64,000 bases of DNA from Symsagittifera roscoffensis (GCF_963678635.1 NC_087069.1:31538776-31602775), one strand, 5' to 3'; numbered from the stretch's first letter, positions 37,461-52,300 are shown. Translations and numbers: made by a program. The notes: generated from the sequence alone by a model not told the origin.

Positions 37461-38309
37461 ATGAACACACTATTTTATACACTCTATCTCACACACTACG
37501 TTACTCCATGAATTCAGTATGCATACTAAACTATTTCAGTTTACTAATTTTCATGTTATCGACCTTGAAGGCCAGGCAGCTTGGTTCAACTTGAGGGTCA
37601 CTAACTAGGTCGTTGAGACTATGACCTCATATAGTTTGCCTCAGTCGCTGAGCAATACTGTTTCAAATAAGTCTTTACCTGGCCTTGTATTAACACTGAG
37701 TGGATAAGATGCCACTTGGAGTTTTTCTCCACGCGCAGACATTAGATCAATTTGTATTTATCCCGTAAAGAATAAATTTACTTGACGACACCAGGATTGG
37801 TCAACTCCTAGCGCAATTTTTGCATGCAACCGCTTCTAACACGTTGATGGAGATGTAAAGGATTATCACTGCAATAAAACAGATTAGGCAACTCATTCAG
37901 TAATTCCGATAAGATTATGGGTTGCAAAACTACGCCCTTCTAGATGAACACAAAATTGAAAAATTAGACGTTGAGTAAGTTTTGGGAAAATCCAAGCTAT
38001 AATTCTTGAAAAAAACTACTCTTCCTGGACTATTTATTTTGCGCCGAGTTCAGCTCCATTTCAGAAGAAATCATAAATTTTGAAGCCACAAATACCAAAA
38101 TTTATTCAGCGCTGATTCCCAAACATAGCCAGCTGACAGTTGGAAAAGAGTAATGAGCGCAAGGAAACCGAAAAAAAACCAACTTATTTTTTCAAAAACT
38201 TCAACGCATGAAATTCAAATAAAAAATTAGATGGCCTTAAAGCTCTTAGAATTTGTAGAACAAGTTATGATGGACACTTTTTTGTTGAAATTAACCCAAA
38301 TTGAGAAAA

Positions 38310-38575
38310 CTGGATCAAAAGGTAAAACTTCTATTTCGCTGGGAAAACTGATAGTTAATATCCATTTTCAAAACTAGAAGTCGATCACGTTTTTCGTTAT
38401 CTTTACAGTTTTGCTGTTCGATAGTGGAGTTTGCCTTCCTTTTAGCAATGGAAATGCATTGAACTTAAGAAGAAATCAAAAGTCAAACCGCGAAAAATCA
38501 AATCCTGAACAAAAAACAACAGCAAGACCTATATAAGAGTACCCACTACGTTCATTACTCTTAAAAATTACAAAA
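38310..38575. repeat. Dispersed repeat X, copy 1
   Basis: It shares GTCGATCACGTTTTT, ATAGTGGAGTTTGCCTTCC and a closing TATATAAGAGTA...TACTCTTA with copies at 50505-50790 and 53265-53545. The last pair forms a hairpin with an 8-bp stem. Confidence 0.6.
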
Positions 38576-39214
38576 CGATTAAAACTTGAACTTTTAAGAG
38601 TGCTCTTTTCATGTTGAGCTAATTTTAGTTTCTGTGATGACAAATTTTGCTTGCAGTTTAGCCAGAAATAGCATAAATGCTTTTCCAAACCTTTGAGATA
38701 AAATCTCTCCGTAACAATTTGTCTTTCTGAGTTCGGTAGAAGATACGTTTAACTGAAGGATGATTCTTTTCGAAATTACCACAGGCGATTATTTCAATAG
38801 CAAAACTTATTGAAATAGTACCACGATAGTAACACGGCAAATTTTGGCTATTGTTTCATCTAAAAGTAATATTGCACGCTGCTTGCTCCAACTAAATATT
38901 CTTGGGCCAAACTACTGATTAAATTCACCGCACGATCGATATATGCAAATCTCAAAAAAAACTACAACTATAGCCAACAGATAGTTGAATGTGCGCAGGG
39001 GCGAACATAAATTTTGCAAACAATCGATAAAACGGTGATACGTAGCTCATAAAACGTTAAATTGAGGAAAAAGCAAAATAAAAAAAATACATTCGACTTC
39101 GACAATAGATTCATAATATCGAGTCATCGCCATGATTGCTTGACAAAATCAACACTGGTTAAGCAGATACACAAAAAAAAATTTATTGCGATTTCTGAAC
39201 AAAAATTATGAGTA

Positions 39215-39827
39215 ATGGATGCGATCTCCAGACTTGCAGATTAATCATCACGCCCTCGCATCTGAACTATAATAATCGATCGAATATCCTCAAACATTAG
39301 CTAAGACTATCGCTCGTACGACATGCTAATTGATTGCCAAGGCTATGCCAGGTACACGCCACCATATGGGCAGTTTAATTTTTGAGTTCGTTTAAAGGCG
39401 GACACTCAAGAGAACAGAATCAATTGACACGCTATGAGTATGTTGCCACAAATTTCTTTGAAAAAATTCTAGTGCACGGTTGCAAAACACCAGTTGATCA
39501 TAAGGGCAACACAGATGCAAAGCAAACAAGCGAGAAACGGCAAAAAAAGCTCTAAAAAGGTAAACTTTGGAAATAACAAAATTAGCCTTGAAAATAAATT
39601 ATGCCGTGATCAAACACCCAGCTTGTAGATTACGAGTCTTACGTCGTCGCATCTGCACCATATTCGCTTAAAATAAGCAAACATTAGACCCCAATAAAGG
39701 AGATAGAAAAGATGCTATAAAACTTCCATTACTATGCAGCAAAAGCGCCACCAAAAGAGCTTTTGTATTAGCTAGTTTGGATAGAAAAAAGGTAGACTCG
39801 TAATTGCGTACACAGTATAAACAATAA
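39215..39827 (-). repeat. Cluster of tRNA-related SINE fragments
   Basis: On the minus strand, 39215-39270 and 39600-39655 each resemble the anticodon-to-T arm part of a tRNA (for example GTAATCTACAAGCTGGGTG, then a decayed B box). The DNA beyond them shares blocks with 49340-49530 (AAACATTAG, GATGCTAT.AAA, TTGCCACCAAA-like). The cluster ends right at the stop codon of the ATPase gene, so it probably supplies that gene's 3' UTR. An AATAAA on the minus strand near 39182-39187 could be the polyadenylation signal. Confidence 0.4.
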
Positions 39828-40308
39828 TTATATTTCCGAAACCTGTGATACCATTTTTACAAACTCATTATCTTCATTCAATTTCACTCTTTTCAGTCTG
39901 CGAGCACAGCAACACTGAGACAGCTTAGTTATGACTAGTTTGCAACAGCGCTCAATCAACCGGTTATCCAAAATGATGTTTTCCACCAAGAAGAGAAGCA
40001 GCAAGTTTATGAGAGTGAGCTGGATTAAGACGAGAATGAACTGATGATGGCTGTAGACTGGCACCATTTTGAAGAAGTCCAGAATGAATTGGGGAGGGTA
40101 GAGGAGGAGCAACACGTTCAGAGCCATCAGACCTGCCAATGCTGCAGTGAAGGCCCCATTGGTGTAGAATGCGCGTCTGTAGGGGTGTCCTTTGGAGAAA
40201 ATGAGGGCACTGAATACGTACTGGAAGTTGGATATGAGAAACACTGCAGTATTCTCGAAGCCCTTCTCCTGGACTGTCTTCCCATTGTCCACGTGCCACA
40301 CATAGTAC
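39828..40308 (-). CDS. ATP13A3: ATPase exon 20 (stop codon)
   Basis: Holds [20 protein letters not shown] and [13 protein letters not shown], the last membrane helices and a basic/acidic cytosolic tail. Ends TAA at 39828-39830. Confidence 0.93.
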
Positions 40309-43300
40309 CTGTAGCGAATGATCAGTAGAAGCACAACAAAAGTCGGCTTTCTATCAGCCATCCTACTTCAAGTCGAAATTTAATAGCTAGATTTTGTTCA
40401 CTTTACCCTTGGAGCAAATTTGTGTGGTGTTTTGTTATTTGACAGGGTGTAAAGGATAGTAGTTTACCATGACATAGATCTGACGTAGAAGAAAGCTGCC
40501 AGTTGAGCAGCCATCTGGACCACAGCACAGCAGACCACTGAGGCCACCACAGAGAAAGAGAGCAGTCTGTTCTGAGGACGCTGAGGCACTACAACACATA
40601 CTAACGCTACATCATAACACATCAACCTACATTCTGCTGAAGTCCACATACGGTAAAATTAGTCAATATTTCACCACACATAAATCACATTGCAATTGTT
40701 CACCCTACTACCAACCCCCTGGTTCCAGGTCAACGAATTGAAAAGCACGTAGGTATTTATCGCCGTCTTCTTCCAAAGTCAATTACCCTCCTTTGTCTGG
40801 CGTATAGACTTGGGTTTAGGTGTGGCTTTAGATGGGTGAGTCTAGTTTAGGCTTACCGAGGTGTGGGTGTGGCTGGGTGCGTCCCATGACTAGAGCGAGT
40901 ACTGTGATGAGGAGCATGTCCTCGTACATCTGCTCCACGTCTCCCAAGTTGGACTGGATGACATAGAGCAGCTGGATGGAGCTGTACTGCACCATACTGT
41001 ACAGCATCATGAACTTGAACAGGGCAAATGACGTCACCAGTGCACACCTGCCCTCCTGCAACCACACCACATAACGCAATACAACAATGACATGTCAATT
41101 AACCATAACTGCTTAGACGTGACAACATGAACCAAAATGTTAACACAACTAATTTTAGGTCCATGAAAATTGGGACATTGTTCGAGTTACAATAATATTA
41201 CTAAATAACATATTATTGGTATAGCTGACTGCATTGTCCTATTTAGGCTAAGTTGACTTGTCAATCATACACCACAAAAAAAACACAGAAGAGATCTATA
41301 AAACTAACTTCTGCAATGGACAATAACCTAGTTAGTTAATATAGTGCGTTTAATATGCATGTTGTGCTGTGTTGTGTTGAGTTCATGTATGTATCTATGT
41401 ATGTAGTACGTAGTATCTATCGTGTCTATTTACCTGTATGACATGATGGACACACGATATGTTGTCCACTCTGGAGGTGAAGGGGGAGGCGACACTGGCG
41501 TCTGCCTGGGAGAGGGACACCCCCACATGGGCTGCCTTCAGGGCACTGCAGTCGTTGCTCCCATCCCCACACATGCCCACCACTTTCCCCAACTCCTGCA
41601 CACTCTTCACAACCTACACCACAAAGTAAACTTGAATTATGACTACAATAACTTTCATTGAAACTAAAAAACGCAAGTTAAAAAGAAAAATTTCAAAGAG
41701 AAAGCATACCCAACGTACGTTGGAAAGCGTTTATGAGTTCAAGCCACCCACAAAATTAAAATTTCGAGTTTCACCTGTGTTTTCTGGTCTGGCTTCATTC
41801 TGGAATACACTGAGCAGACTTTGGCGAACCCTGCAATCACATCTGCCGCGTAATTGGCCCTCAAATTGGCGTAGTCCATGCCCGATATGGCGAACGTCAC
41901 GTGTTCGTCTTCCAGCAGTTTGGCACATTCAGTTGACGACAAGATTTGATTGTTGTCCGAGTTATGTAGTGTCAGTTTGTAAGTGATGCTCGTGTTACTA
42001 ATAGTAGGCGATGATGAATTTTGAATTGAAAGCTGCTTCCGTTTGATTGTGCTGGAATTGATGACATCTGATTGGTTGAATTCGGGAGTGCACCTCACAA
42101 ATACGAGTGTTTGCGATGGCAGAACTATTCGGCATTCTTGTGCAACTGAAGCTGCTGTTTCCAAATTGTCACCTGAAACAGCAAAACACTATACAATCAG
42201 ATTGAAGCCAAAAGCCAATCCTATTTTCTGTACTATTTGCAATTTCGTAAATGAAGAGCGTTATTTGCCTTATTTTAGCACATGAATTTGAATTTAACAC
42301 ACAGAGGCGAAGCTGAGCATCGCACCACTTGCGATACAAATGTGAATGACTATGATTAAAATCAAACGAAGATACAAAAAAAACTACAAAAACAAACAGA
42401 CAGATGATAGTCCGAAAAAAGCACTAAAAAGGGCCTTTGTAATCTAAAACAGCTGTTTTACCTCCACGCCAAGTCCTCCGGGTGGTTGATTGGATTTCAA
42501 CTTATAATTACCAAGCGGTAACAAAGTCGAAAATACTTGAGCAGAAACCCTTCATGCGGAAAAAAAATCAAAAAATCTGAACTTATAAAAAAGTTAAGAC
42601 CCTTTTCCCCTCAGAGCACACAAACACGCATAAAAAACTTTTCGATCGTAACGACGCAATAAAAAGCCACTAGGTCGATATTAATTAAACCGAAAATTAT
42701 CAAGCCGATAAAAAAGACAAACATTTAAAAAAAATCAAATCGAGCTGGTAAAATAACAACCAATGTGAAAAGCAAATTTCAATTCGGCCGGATTTTTAAA
42801 ATGCTTGAAACAACTGCAGTGAGAATTGTTTACAGCTAAAACAAACGATTCTTAGATGTGGCGGCTAAGCCGACAAAACATAAGCATACAAATAAAAGGC
42901 CGAAATTTTTAAATCCGGAATCAAAAAAATAGGTTCTGGTCGGATAGGCTAGTTTGATAGGCTTCAAAAGGCTAGTTTTGAAACAAAAACATAGAAAGTG
43001 TAATAAGGATCGGAAGATAATGTAAAAACAAAGACGAAAAGATCTTGTCAGAAACCTATAAGTCGAAAAAAATAACAAGACTTCAGACATCTGAAAAGGT
43101 ATCCAGCTCACTCTCAAAACACTTCATTTGCTCGTCAAAGAAACAATATACGGACACTACGCCGATAAAGAATAGGCCGAAACTATTAAGCCGGAAAAAG
43201 GAAAATAAAAAAGACGAAAAAAAAATTAAAACATTAAGACCAAGAAGATGTTAAGTCCCCCTCAACCTCAAAACACAGACACGCACACACAAAACTTTCT

Positions 43301-46300
43301 CGCTTGTCGAGAGACGCAATATGAGGCCAATAAGCCGATACAATATACGCCGCAATCTATCGAGCCAAAAAATAGAAATCAAAAACGTCGGAAAAAATTG
43401 GTATCATGAAATTTAGCATTTTGCGCGACCCAGAGGCGAGCATTTAAAAAAATGTTTCCATTGAAACTACTCGAAATAAGGTCACTACGCCAATAAAAAA
43501 TAGGCCGAAAAGAAATACGAAGCCAATTTTAATAAAATTACAAACAGCAGAGGTTAATCAGAACACTAAAAGCAACTATAATGTACAAAACTTTTTAAAA
43601 AATCTACAATATGGCAACTAAGCCGGCAAAACATAAGCAGACAATAATAAGAAGACAATTTTTGTGAAACGGACTATTTCCAGTATGAAAAGAAAAACAG
43701 GTCCGGTCAGTTTCCAACCCAGGACCTTTGGCGTCCCAGGCGTATTGGTTACCTTCAGACTAAGTATGCCGTAGTCGCTAAAAAAAAATCGAATTAATTA
43801 TGAACCAAGATACTAATTGATTCAAGTGATTCTGTTAAACAAGTTGTTAACCCGAAAAAAAGTCTATACCCTAGTTTGATATCGCTTGCTAATCGGATGC
43901 GTAAAAAAACGGAAACCGAGACGACAAACTAGAACGAAAACCACAAACCCGAAAAAAAAATTTCTTTGGAAAGATATTTACAACCTAAAACACGCTTTAA
44001 CTAATTTTAGTTTTATTTGATAGTAGTTTTAGTAATAAATGATAGTAGTTTAAGTTGAATTTCAACAAATTTCAACAAAACTGAGCATGTCAGTGGTGAA
44101 TGAGTCCATCCAGGAGATGAATGAGTCCTGTGAACAGTTATTTACGGGGAAAGAGTGTAGTACCCGATTTCAATACCCTTGCTTATCGCAAGGGTAATAA
44201 AAATGAATGTAGTCATTGCAAACACAAACAGTAAGAGCATAATGAGATGGACATATCACGAACCTGTGATCATGATGCTCCTGATGTTATTGTCGGTTAG
44301 AGTCTCTATGGCAGATGTGGATTGTGGCTTGAGTTTGTTCTGTAGCACAAGTAGACCCAGCAGTTCCAGGTCCCTCTCCAGACTGCCTCGCTCCATCTTC
44401 AGCATCTTGTGGTACTTCATCTTCGCTCCCAGGTCTCTGGTGGCCAGTGCCAGAACACGGAAACCCCTCAAAGCATATTGCAAATCAACATCACTCAATG
44501 TACAATGCAAAACCTTTATTTCCAGGGCAGGTGAACTGATTGTTCCATTTACTTTTTAAGGCCCTTTGCATTTTGACAATTTGCATTAGGCTAAATTGTC
44601 GAATAATCATCGCATTATTCTCCATTCTCTGAATCAACATAAGCTAGGAAGTATATGCCTTGGAAGATGAGATCACCTACTGGTTCGTGTAGAAGCGCAG
44701 CCTCTCAGAGAAGTCGGCGGGGATCGAACTCGGTACACATAGACTGGCAACTACTTCGGGGGCTCCTTCAACAAAATATGACCGAAATTCCAGAAGAAAT
44801 AAGAAAAACTAAATAAAAACCTTTGGTATACATCTTCATGTTATTTTTTTTCGATTTTCAGCTTCAAAAAATGCAACGACTATTTATCAAAACCAAAATA
44901 GTAGGTACGAATTAGAGAGTAAGAGACCTTTGCAGAATATCTCCATGTTGTGTGTGTGACTGCATGGACATGCCACTCTCTTGGCCACTACACTCATTCG
45001 CTGCACGTGACTCGAGAAGGGCAACTCATGCAGCACTGCCACTTCATACTGTACAAACTGGTTCAGTCCACTGTCGAATGTGGGTGCATTGTCAGAGGAC
45101 AAATGGGAGCGACAAGGTCGCACACGAAGCAGGCCATAGTTACTGTAGTCTACAGAGCCTTGTTCCTGCAATCAATTTAGACTAAGTGAACATTCGTAAA
45201 TAAGTCCTTGGTATTGTCTACTTAATAATTAGCATGGTCCTACTATTATAGTGGTCCCTCGAAAAATCAACTATGATAGACAGGTCCCGCATGCATTTCG
45301 TTATAATTTTGAAAACAAATTTGTGTATAAAAATTTATTCATTTCAAAAATCTTGCGAAATATGTTCAGTCAGAAACTTTTCAGTTTATATCAAGAAATT
45401 TGCTCGCTACTGTTTATTTAACAGTTTAGCAAACATAATTGGGTAATAGGGCTACCTTATTTTTCATCAAAACTCAATCTTGGCGTTTCTTTTTGAATTC
45501 TCCTTACAATGGTGAGGGTGGAATTTTACGAAGTAACAAAACATAAAATTTGTTTGACCACTGCGACATCTTTCTGAATGACAAAATCATAATTAATAAA
45601 GGATTTGAGAGCTCTAGATGTTTTATTCTCAAGGGACCACTCTATCATAGTAGGATCATTAGCATGATTAGTATCGCATTTGAAGGGTCCAAGTAGGATG
45701 GTATTCAATTTTTCTTCAAGTTAATAAACACCACGGCGTTTCTTCTAGTTAATAAATCTATCAACGGCCTTACTTTTTGTCGTTCGAAAACCTTGTTGGC
45801 CTTTCCAAGCTCGGTCGTCTTGTTCAAAATCTATGCACTTTCGACGTCACGCATCCTACTTTTACATTTATAGTGGGCAATGTAATCTTGGTCAACGAAT
45901 CTGAACGAAGTTAAATATAACCTAAAACTGCTCATTTTGAAGTCGGATTTCTGTTTTTAACTCATTTCCACATGTAAAACCCTTGTTCAAAAGACTAATT
46001 AACTTAAAATGAAGTTATTGACCGATGAAATATCTCAAAGTTACCGATACTGCCATCAATTTGGCATTAACTATAAATCGACCTGTTTTATTGCACTAAT
46101 ACGTGTATCCGTTCCGACAACTTTTGAAAACTGCAGACAATAACAGAGCTTATTTAAATTAACCAAACAAAACACGTTTTTTTTTCAAGATGGGGAAAAA
46201 TTTCGACAAATGTGAAGACAAAAGATGCTAAAGTGAACCAGAATTAATATGGTGATATTCGTTTTTCAAATTATTGATTAAATATCCGAGCTGAATCCGA

Positions 46301-49300
46301 TCCAAATTTTGCACAAAAATTGCACCAATTCAATTCTAGACAACTTTTCAGCATTTGTTGTCTTGATATTTTATTGTTTATATTTAATCCAACTCGGGGG
46401 AAAACTCGTTTAAAAAAGTTTATTCAGATAATTCAAATCAGCGCTGTAGTTTCTAAAAAATCATCGAAGGTCCATTTTTTATAATAATAATGTCCTCGAG
46501 CCTTAGAAATTGCGTTGAAAATGCAGTTAACAGCAACAACCTTTTGAAGCTTTTAACAAATTTATCGGAAAACGTCTTAAATTCTCTCCTTGAGACAGTA
46601 AAATAATTCTCTCCTTGAGACAGTAAAATAGAATTGAAGTTGCAAACAAATTTTCTAAATTGCACTTGAATTGTCAAAAGAGCAAACCAAAATAATTGCG
46701 CTTTTTAGAAGTCTTTTTTTATTATACAGAGAGTTCCAAAAAAATCGGACAAACAGAATTAATTAAAAAGAGTAACTCTCGGGACATCAACGGAAATTAA
46801 AACTGAAATAAACATAACGCCGAAAGTTCATAAACAGAGTATCGCTCAAAACTTATAACCACGGTAGGCAATTGCATCCGAAGCGGCAAACAGTAAACCT
46901 TGAAACACGAAAATTATTGCTCAATGTTTTTCTACGACTAGTATCCAAATTTTGAATGATTTGATCATCTTCATATTTCCGTTTTTTGGGCGGCCTTATC
47001 TGTTTTTTTTTGTTGAAAATAATTCTAAGATTTCGATTTTTTAACTAATTCTGCTAACTATTTCATAGTAAATCTGGATGTTCATCGCAGTATTTAAAAA
47101 GTAGGCTAGCATAATCATCGGATTATCGACGATTTTGCATTTCGAATTTGGTCTGACAAAAAGTTCAAGGTTGTCCAGCTTCAGATTTTGCATGCAAAAA
47201 AGAGTCGAAAAGCACTGATTTCTCATTTTAATTAACTCTGTCTGTCCGAACTTTTTGCTATAGAGAGTTGCAAAAAGTTCGGACAGACAGAAATAATTAA
47301 AAAGAGCAACTGTCTAGACATCAACTGAAACTGAAATAAACATAACATCGAAAGTTCATAAAGCAGAGTTACGGGATCTACTTAACAATCCCCACTTTCA
47401 AGAAGGGGAGGAGATTGTTAATTAGATTACTGGCAGCGAACTTTCGACCAATCAGAATTCAGCAAAATTCGAGTTTACATACAATGCTCTAGTGCGAATT
47501 TACTGTTTTTATTTGCAGGGGTGGATATTATTTAGTAAATACAATAGGGGAAGGGAGGGGGGGGGGGGGTGGGTGAGATTGTTAAGTAGATCCGAGTTTC
47601 GCTCAAATTCTATAACCACTGCGGGCAATTGCATCCGAAGCGTCGAGCTGTTTTATAGTAAAATCTAGATGTTCATCGCAGTATTTATAAATTAGGCTAG
47701 CATAATCATCGGATAACCGACAATCTCGCATTTGGAATTTGGTCAGACAAAAAATCAAGGTTGTTCGGCTTCAGATTTTGCATGCAAAAAAGCGTCGAAA
47801 AGCACTGATTGCTCATTTTAAATAATTCTGTCTGTCCGAACTTTTTGCTACTAATTATAACTTAAAGTCCGTAACTTCCTTCAGCCGCAAACTTACATGC
47901 TACTTTTCAGAACAAAATAACACATAAAATGCCGGCGAAAAGGCAAACACGAACTATTTCCACTAAACTTAAACTTGAAGGTCAGATTTTTTCAAAAATT
48001 TAAGACGTGCGGATTAATTTGTTTAAAGCTTAAGATCAGCGATAGTTAATGCAAAATTGTTGACAATATCTTTTCGGTCAACGAATCTAAACGAAGTTAA
48101 TTAACCTAAAACTGCTCAATTTGATTACTGTTTTTCACTGATTTCCAATCGTTAAAACCGTGTCCGATAAACTAATTACCAAAAATGCAATAGTTTTTGG
48201 CCGATTAAATTGCTCAAAATTACCGATATTGACACCAGTTTGGCATTGACTATAACAAAACTGCTCATTTTGAGGTTCTAAACAATTATTTAACTCATTT
48301 GATCACATAAAAAATCGTGTCAAATCGAACTAACCCGAAATCGTCGCTCTATAAACAATGAATTCGTTCAAGGTCACCGATATAGCTTTCAACAAATTTA
48401 TCGGACAACTTCTAATTCTGACCTTCAAGCTGAAACAAATTAGTTCTTTGAAATAGTTCTTTGAAGTTTCGCGTTTGCTTTTTTGCAGCGCTTATAGTGT
48501 TCTCTTCTATTGAAAATTTGCATCTCAGATCGCTGCTGAACTGTTTTGAAGATAAGGGCTTAAATCTATTCAAATTAAATTACCTCAGAAAAATGGCAAC
48601 TTTTTTGATTTGTTCTTTTTACAATTCAAATGCAATTTTGAAAATTCGGTTGCAATTTCAACTTTTTCAAAGTCTCAACTTAATAATAATTGTAGTTCCT
48701 GCGAATCGCAGAGGAGCTATCAGTAGGCCTTAACAGTCCTGTCGAGGATAGTCCGTTTGTATCATTTCCCCACATTCCAGACTGTGTTATTTTGTTGAGC
48801 GAAGCTCTTTTTTGCGACTCAAGGCCGTTTTTGTGCGTCGAGAACTTTCACGTGGTACCACTTTTGCAGCCAAATTTGGTCAGGTTGTGGTAGACCTGAA
48901 GCTAGAGGTCAAGTGAGAGCTCGTCCTCGCACACTATCATTGCCATGGCATGGGATCGATTACACGATCTGACGATTCTAAAGTGAACGCCTTACCACTA
49001 TGCTAAGTGCCCCTAAACTTAAAAACTATTTCAGAATTTTAGGACTTGTCCAATAAATTTCTTAGAAACTATAGCGCCAACTATTTGGGATCAATAATTA
49101 TCATCATAAAAATGAGTATTTCGACCTTGGTTTGCCCAAGGTCATCGTTTTTATGACATTATCTATTTCTTCAAGGTCAAATTTATTTGACAATTTTCAG
49201 ACGATGTATCGTGAACAGTTTAAAGAACATCAGAAGAAAAGCAGCTCTAACAAGTGAAATAAGAAAAAGAAATAAGCCTCAAATTAGTTTTAAAAATTCG

Positions 49301-52300
49301 ACCGCACGCATTCGATACTGCGAACTAACCGCTTAGCCCCTTTACAATTAACAAACACTAGCCACAATAAAAGCAGAGAACAGATGCTATGAAATTTTCA
49401 ATGCTACAGATCGTGATTGTAGCAAGCTTGCCACCAAATGAGAACTTTTATTTGCGAGCTAGGTTGGGAAAAAAAGAAGGTTCGTATTAATACACTACGC
49501 TCACAAGCTTGCTAGTGTAAAAAAGAGAAATGATGAAAGTACCGTTGATAACATGCCAATTCGATGCAGCAAATATTGTTCTTTTAAGTCGCAACAAAAT
49601 TTGCAACTTAGGTTGGAAAAAACAGACAGTTCGTACTATAACACTTTGCTTCGCAAGTACAAATATGATGCTACAATCAAAAAATTTTCTTTGCGTTATC
49701 TGATTTTGCGTTCCCCGCCCAATCCCCTCTCCCTTAGCAATGGTCGGAGAAACGAAATAAAAAGTAAACACGTGATCAAATGTGTTTTCTGGTGTGACAG
49801 TAGAATGTGTAAGGAGGAAGGACCTGGTCGAGAGAGCTGTCTGGTATGTGCCACTCTATGGCCTCGAACATCTTGACCTCGATCGGATCCCCACAAACTT
49901 CCCCCTCCACAACCACCAGAGAATGACAGGTTGCCATGGCAACTAAACAAAAAAAACACAATCATAAACTTAAAATCTGCGAATATAACGGTGAGTGGAT
50001 CGTTCTGTTCAATATGCTGAGCAACTGGCTATTCTTGCTTCAATTATTGATTGATACTTTTGCTTATCATAAACTTCCTATCCGGTTATACTCTCTGAAC
50101 TATATTTAACTTCACAAATTTTATATTCGCTTGATGTTCTGATTTTGACAATTGCACTTGCACATTTTAAAAGATCGACAAGATGCAACTCACCGGAAAT
50201 AGGATCATCAATTTGAAAAGTAGATCCCGGACGCTCTGCCAGACCCTGGAACACTGCTAAGTTGTGTTTCCCCAATTCTCCCTAAAGCATTTGATTAAAT
50301 AACCACGAACTAATAACTTTAAACCGTTTATTGAATCAAAAGCGGGCTTGAGATGGTTTGAAACAATTTCAGACAGTTGAAATGTTTTCATTGAGTAACT
50401 GAGAGAATCCACATAGATGCAATTTGTTAGCGATAATTTCAAAGCCTTGAATTTCAAGAAAAATTTATGATTGGTGCTTTTTTGATAAAATTGAAGCATT
50501 GAAAAACTGGATCAATAGGTAAAATTTTAATTCTTCTGGGAAATTTGAACATTAAAATCAACTTTCGAAACTAATAGTCGATCACGTTTTTTTGCGACTT
50601 TGGCTGTTTGATAGTGGAGTTTGCCTTCCTTTTAACAATAGAAATGAAGTGAACTGAAAAAGGAATCAAAAGTTAAGCCGCCATAAATCAAAATTGAGCG
50701 TGAACAAATTTCAATACTTTTCCTGAAAAAAAGGAAAAAAAAACACCAATAACTATATAAGAGTACTCCTTACACTCATTACTCTTAATTAGCACACCTG
50801 TTGCTGTAGTTCTGCTTCTAGTTTTGATTGATCGACTGAGCTTTTGTCGATTTTGGCGAATGTGCTTTTTACTGCCAGCAGTCCATATATGTCCAGTCCC
50901 TCCTCCGTGAGCGTGCCTGTCTTGTCGAAGCAGAAAGTGTCCACCTGACCAGCCAAATTTACTCTCTGCGGACTGATGCAGAAGATACCACGCTTCTTCA
51001 GTCTAGAGACAAACCAACCAATATATAAACAACTCAAAAACTCATAAACAAGCCAGTTCAATTATTGCACACCGAGAATCCTGCTCTTTCTTACAAGGCT
51101 GTTGTTATAAACCTCATTGATCTCTGCGTTAGTGACAATAACTAGCAACTATTAATGCTAGGATGGCCTTTGGCGTCATTTAACTTGAACATGCACTAAT
51201 GCAGTTTTCCTAGGCCGCTTTTTCCCAATCATGCAGTGACAGAGATGGCCAAAATCTCACTGGGTTGTTTCTTTTGGGTGATTTTTCAGAAATAAAAAAG
51301 CGGTTTTTGCTATGTAGTACACAGTAGTGCAGTGTGGCGTGGAGTGGGCCAGTGACTGGCTGGCTACCTGGCGATGGCGTAGTGTATGCCTATGGCCAGT
51401 GCACTGGGTAGTGCTGGTGGCACGAGGATGGTGATGATGTCCAGGCCAGTGGTGACTGCATCGAACACAGTGTCCCCTGCCTGCAGTAGGTCATAGATGG
51501 AGTAGGCTGTGCCCCCTATGGCCAACACACTCAGAAGGGCCACGAAGCGAAACGCATCCTACACATCACAACAGACACACAGTACTTAACACAGCATCAC
51601 GGAGAAACTTCACAAATTGCAAAAATCATCTTATGAAAATATCTCGTTCGAAAAACAATAAACACCGGAAAAATTACTTGTCACCGCCCGATATACTAAA
51701 AAACGCCATTCTAAAAAAAATGAAAATTTTTGCTTTATACACAAACTACAGTAAAAAAGAGCGGAACCATCTTTTCTCTAAAAATTATGACTACAACATA
51801 AATATTTTCACAATTTCAGCTACTGATCACTGAAGTTAAACCTATCCAACCCACAGCATATAATTTTCTTTTAAATATCGAAAAATACGCAGTGTCGAAG
51901 CTGCAATTTCCACAAGCAAAAAATGACAAAGGGGAACTCTAAAATGCAAGCAATTAACAAATTATACAAAGATATCCGGTTGCGGTTAAGTTGTACAGAA
52001 ACGATCACACAGATTTTTAAAAAAAATCAAAATAGACAATTTAATTTTTAAAAAGAAGAAAAAAGAAGGAAAATCAAATGTTCCTTTATTAATTTTTAAG
52101 AATGATTGAAGTTGTTGAAGAAATAGCTGGGTACTTAAAAGCTATAATACAGTTGAAATTCTTAATGAAGTCAAGAAGGAGACCAGCCTCCAGTCAAAAT
52201 CTTCTGTCTTATTTAGTCTAACAAAAACGGAGACATTCAGAATTTTTTTCCCGACTGAATTTTTCTGATTTTTTAACAACTCATTTATGACTAATTGAGC

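Noticed and set aside
40044-40328. Plus-strand frames opposite ATPase exons (also 41422-41661, 44179-44559 and 57485-57754)
   Set aside because: They are antisense shadows of conserved, GC-richer exons.
44082-44162. Possible extra ATPase exon or nested gene with repeated GAATGAGTCC
   Set aside because: Exons 15 and 16 already join in phase at the conserved ITGDN site, so an extra exon would disrupt it; no other partner exon was seen.
48952-49014. A working tRNA gene
   Set aside because: The arms do not pair well and the sequence runs on into a repeat body with a SINE-type tail.
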